A DNA stretch of 17,343 nucleotides from GCA-2701705 sp036163455 (GTDB lineage: Bacteria > Pseudomonadota > Gammaproteobacteria > GCA-002705445 > GCA-002716945). This document shows, piece after piece, positions 14,720-17,343 of this stretch. Numbering within the stretch: the first letter of the stretch is position 1; every line of letters starts with the position of its first letter. The stretch is from the NCBI GenBank assembly GCA_036163455.1, contig JAYZKL010000014.1, positions 1 to 17,343 on the forward strand, given 5' to 3'. The notes beneath the pieces are model-generated. The model had not been told where the DNA came from, made no database searches, and was given only the letters and a program-made list of their open reading frames with translations. The translations under genes were made by a program, and so were the position numbers.

Positions 14720-16672
14720 ATGGAGAAATGTCGTATATACATACTTATTTTGTTGTTTTTCTCAGGGAATGCTCTGACCCAGGATGCATCGTATAATACA
14801 GAAGTACTTGCGCCCGGGTATAACAAATTAAGTTTTGATGCTCCTGATCCAGGATCATACACTCTTGCTAAATATAAGTTAGCTTCAAATGGAAAAGTTA
14901 TCGATCAACATTCAAATGAAACCACACTTCATGATTTATTTGAGGATAAGGTTGTTTTATTAAATTTTATGTACAGCACTTGTCAGGATATCAATGGTTG
15001 CCCACTTGCTACAGCCGTTTTCCATAAAGTAAAAAATAGATTAATGGATGAGCCAGAAATTGGCAAACATGTGAGCTTGTTAAGTGTTAGTTTCGATCCA
15101 AAAAATGATACGCCAGAAGTAATGAAACTTTATGGAGCAGGTACCGATAATGAAATTGTTAATTGGGATTTCATAACGACAGACTCACAAGACACTCTTA
15201 AACCTATTCTTAATGGTTATAATCAACGTATTATAAAAGATTATGATGCTGACGGAAATTATCTTGGATCAATTTCACATATCTTGCGTGTATTCTTAAT
15301 TGACAAAGAAAAATCTATAAGAAACATATACAGTGTTTCTTTTTTACACTCAGATATTTTGGTTAATGATGTTAAAACATTATTAGATTCAAGAACTGAA
15401 AATGGTTCTAAAATTGTTGTAAGCACTTCTAATGATTCTGGCGCAAAGTTAGCAGAGCCAGGTGACTATAAAGAAGGCTATGAAAGTAAAGATTATGTTA
15501 GTAGAGCAAAAAGTTTGACAAGAGAAGGGAAAGAAACTGATTTAATTAAATTTACACAAAAACAACAACTAGGTTTACCGAAACTAATTCTCCCTAAAGA
15601 AGCGCAGCTCACAAGAGAGAAGATTTCTTTAGGAAGAAAAATGTTCTTTGATAGACGTTTATCACATACTGATACAATTTCATGTGCAATTTGTCATGTA
15701 GCTGAAATGGGATTTGCACATAATGAACTTAAAACAGCTGTCGGCACTGAAGGTAGATCGGTGCCACGTAATGCACCTACAGTTGTTAATACAGCTTTTC
15801 TTACCCGACTGTTTCATGATGCCAGAGAAAATACTCTTGAAAATCAAGTTTGGGGGCCATTGCTTGCTCATAATGAAATGGATAATCCATCGCCTGGCTA
15901 TCTAATTAATAAAATTAATGCAATTCCAGATTATAAAGGCTTATTTGAAGAAGCATTTGGAGAAGGACCGTCTATAGAAACTATAAGTAGAGCACTTGCA
16001 TCTTATCAATACACATTAATTAGTGGCAATTCACCTTTTGATAGATGGTATTACGACAAAGAATACAAAGCAATTTCTGATGATGCAAAAAAAGGATTTG
16101 ATTTATTTGTAGGTAAAGGACAATGCATTACTTGTCATTTAATTAATGAAGATTATGCGTTGTTCACAGATGAAAAACTTCATAATACTGGGATTGGCTA
16201 TCAAGCTACAATGCATAAAGAACCAGAAAAGAAAATGATAACTCTAGGAGCGGGAATTGTTGTGGAAGTTGATACATCATCATATGCTGGTTCTAAATTT
16301 ACGCCAGAGATTTCACCTAATGATCTTGGGCTGTACAAAATAACCCAGGACCCAAATGACAGATGGAAGTTTAGAACACCTCCTCTTAGAAATGTGGCAC
16401 TAACTGCACCTTATATGCATAATGGAAACCTCACTACACTAAAAGATGTTGTGGAATTTTATAATCAAGGAGGGGTTCAAAATGAAGTATTAAGCCCTTT
16501 GATTATGCCTTTAAATTTAACTGACCAAGAAGTAAACCAAATTGTTGAATTTCTTAAAACTCTCACAGGCTCAAATTTTGATGAGCTAATTTTGGATGCA
16601 CATGCTGCGCCAATTGGAGAAGTAAGTTTAGATGATCCAAATTGGTTCCATAAAAACAAACTCAAGTATTAA
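14720..16672 (+). CDS. Fusion of SCO1/SenC copper-chaperone domain and MauG-like di-haem peroxidase
   Basis: A 650-residue exported protein joining two usually separate functions. A hydrophobic signal segment (1-20) precedes a SCO1-like thioredoxin-fold domain (about 45-225) with C88 and C94-P95, the FDPKNDTP stretch and distal H187. The cysteines are CX5C rather than the usual CX3C. After a linker, residues about 290-620 form a MauG/cytochrome c peroxidase domain with haem sites C322-A-I-C325-H326 and C469-I-T-C472-H473, plus the late APYMHNG (563-569). In methanethiol-oxidising bacteria mtoX is accompanied by SCO1 and mauG genes, here merged. Likely roles are copper loading and oxidative maturation of MtoX, or removal of its H2O2. 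The start at 14720 is chosen for the signal peptide; an in-frame ATG at 14669 directly abuts the terminator U-tract. No clear Shine-Dalgarno is seen for either. Confidence 0.85.
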   Translation: MEKCRIYILILLFFSGNALTQDASYNTEVLAPGYNKLSFDAPDPGSYTLAKYKLASNGKVIDQHSNETTLHDLFEDKVVLLNFMYSTCQDINGCPLATAVFHKVKNRLMDEPEIGKHVSLLSVSFDPKNDTPEVMKLYGAGTDNEIVNWDFITTDSQDTLKPILNGYNQRIIKDYDADGNYLGSISHILRVFLIDKEKSIRNIYSVSFLHSDILVNDVKTLLDSRTENGSKIVVSTSNDSGAKLAEPGDYKEGYESKDYVSRAKSLTREGKETDLIKFTQKQQLGLPKLILPKEAQLTREKISLGRKMFFDRRLSHTDTISCAICHVAEMGFAHNELKTAVGTEGRSVPRNAPTVVNTAFLTRLFHDARENTLENQVWGPLLAHNEMDNPSPGYLINKINAIPDYKGLFEEAFGEGPSIETISRALASYQYTLISGNSPFDRWYYDKEYKAISDDAKKGFDLFVGKGQCITCHLINEDYALFTDEKLHNTGIGYQATMHKEPEKKMITLGAGIVVEVDTSSYAGSKFTPEISPNDLGLYKITQDPNDRWKFRTPPLRNVALTAPYMHNGNLTTLKDVVEFYNQGGVQNEVLSPLIMPLNLTDQEVNQIVEFLKTLTGSNFDELILDAHAAPIGEVSLDDPNWFHKNKLKY

Positions 16673-17207
16673 AATTTTGAAAAAGATAATTATATACCCC
16701 TTAATAATTTTACTATTATCAATTCCAATTCATTTAAGTTCTAATACGTCTTATTTAATGAATCCAATTCCAAATACGAATAATGTGTCAAGTTTTAAAT
16801 TAATTGGGCTTGATGAACAGTATTATGAGTTAAAGGATTTTAGAGGTAAATTTGTTTTATTAAATTTTTGGGCAACCTGGTGCCACCCTTGTATTGAAGA
16901 GATGCCTAGTTTAGAGGCGGCATATCAATATTTAGATAAAACAAAATTTATAGTTATAGGGATTCATGCAGGCCCAGGCCCTGAAGCAATAAACCATTTT
17001 TTGCAACGTAGTCCGGTTACATTCCCAATATTAATTGATATGGACTTAGAGCTAGGTCCACCAGATTGGAGCATAGCTGGGATTCCTTCGACTTTTTTGA
17101 TCAGTCCTGAAGGAAAGATGTTATATTTTGCACAAGGTAAAAGAGATTTCGGTAGTGCCGCAATGTTAAGTTTTTTTGAAAAACTTATGAAAGATTATAA
17201 GTGGTAA
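16632..17207 (+). CDS. TlpA/ResA-like membrane-anchored thiol-disulfide oxidoreductase
   Basis: A periplasm-facing thioredoxin-like protein of up to 191 residues. An N-terminal hydrophobic anchor (about 19-36) precedes the AhpC-TSA/TlpA fold with FWATWCHPC (CHPC active site) and the cis-proline segment GIPSTFLI. Family members reduce disulfides in cytochrome c, SCO and CuA proteins; TlpA of Bradyrhizobium reduces its SCO partner. As last gene after SCO1-MauG it probably keeps the SCO cysteines or the haem-binding CXXCH thiols reduced. ATG 16632 overlaps the previous gene by 41 bases with GGAGAAG about 9 bases upstream; TTG at 16677, five bases after the upstream stop, is a possible alternative that would give a shorter anchor. 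Translational coupling with SCO1-MauG is likely. Confidence 0.85.
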   Translation: MIQIGSIKTNSSIKILKKIIIYPLIILLLSIPIHLSSNTSYLMNPIPNTNNVSSFKLIGLDEQYYELKDFRGKFVLLNFWATWCHPCIEEMPSLEAAYQYLDKTKFIVIGIHAGPGPEAINHFLQRSPVTFPILIDMDLELGPPDWSIAGIPSTFLISPEGKMLYFAQGKRDFGSAAMLSFFEKLMKDYKW

Positions 17208-17209
17208 AA

Positions 17210-17343
17210 CTATTTACCAATAAGAAAAATTTCAGATAAATCCTCATTACCTTTTTTGCAATAAAATCTTTGTAAATTAAAATTTTCTGGAAAAACTTTT
17301 TTCCCAATCATTGCATACAATCTTTTTAGAAAGAAATTGAAAA
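17210..17343 (-). CDS. 3' end of an unidentified convergent gene (partial)
   Basis: An open frame enters from the right edge on the minus strand and ends at the TAG at 17212-17210, giving the last 43 residues with C-terminal KGNEDLSEIFLIGK. It lies 2 bases from the TlpA-like stop in convergent orientation. The fragment is basic, with KRLYAMIGKKVFPENF upstream of the end. I do not recognise the family. The call rests only on the open frame and tight convergent packing. Confidence 0.45.
   Translation of the reverse strand, partial: FNFFLKRLYAMIGKKVFPENFNLQRFYCKKGNEDLSEIFLIGK

Overview
The window is AT-rich and densely coded, with Shine-Dalgarno starts and compact intergenic regions. Sec-exported copper and haem proteins and a FadL-type outer-membrane channel point to a Gram-negative aerobe. 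Gene content suggests a marine-type gammaproteobacterium with one-carbon or methylated-sulfur metabolism. The taxonomic call is an inference from composition and gene families, not from a marker gene.

Layout. On the minus strand (39-6201) a two-subunit NAD-dependent molybdenum/tungsten formate dehydrogenase (NuoE/NuoF-like fusion plus catalytic subunit) is followed 3 bp later by a TPR/GT41 O-GlcNAc-transferase-like gene. Divergent from it is a pterin-4a-carbinolamine dehydratase (6300-6668), which meets a SCO1/SenC copper chaperone (6678-7271, minus) tail to tail. From 7388 rightward everything is on the plus strand. A near-consensus promoter and a hairpin-rich leader precede an AlkB/XylM-family membrane di-iron monooxygenase. 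Then come a one-cluster ferredoxin, a cysteine-rich GST-like protein, a strong terminator, a XylA-type ferredoxin/flavin reductase, a small two-helix membrane protein, a FadL/TodX-family porin, a periplasmic SBP56-family methanethiol oxidase (MtoX), a SCO1-MauG fusion and a TlpA-like thioredoxin. The last 134 bases hold the 3' end of a convergent, unidentified gene.

How they may work together. MtoX converts methanethiol, O2 and water to formaldehyde, H2S and H2O2. SCO1 and TlpA proteins are plausible copper-loading and thiol-reducing helpers for this copper enzyme. The di-haem MauG domain could act in maturation or peroxide handling. Formate dehydrogenase could oxidise the one-carbon product after a formaldehyde-to-formate step that is not in this window. 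The AlkB-like enzyme, its redox partners, the GST and the porin look like an uptake-and-oxidation module for a small hydrophobic compound. One reading is a membrane di-iron route from dimethyl sulfide (or a related methylated sulfur compound) to methanethiol plus formaldehyde, feeding MtoX and formate dehydrogenase. The competing reading is a short alkane, alkene or aromatic methyl hydroxylase that only neighbours mtoX. The sequence alone does not decide this.

No rRNA, tRNA, CRISPR array, insertion sequence or integrase was seen.
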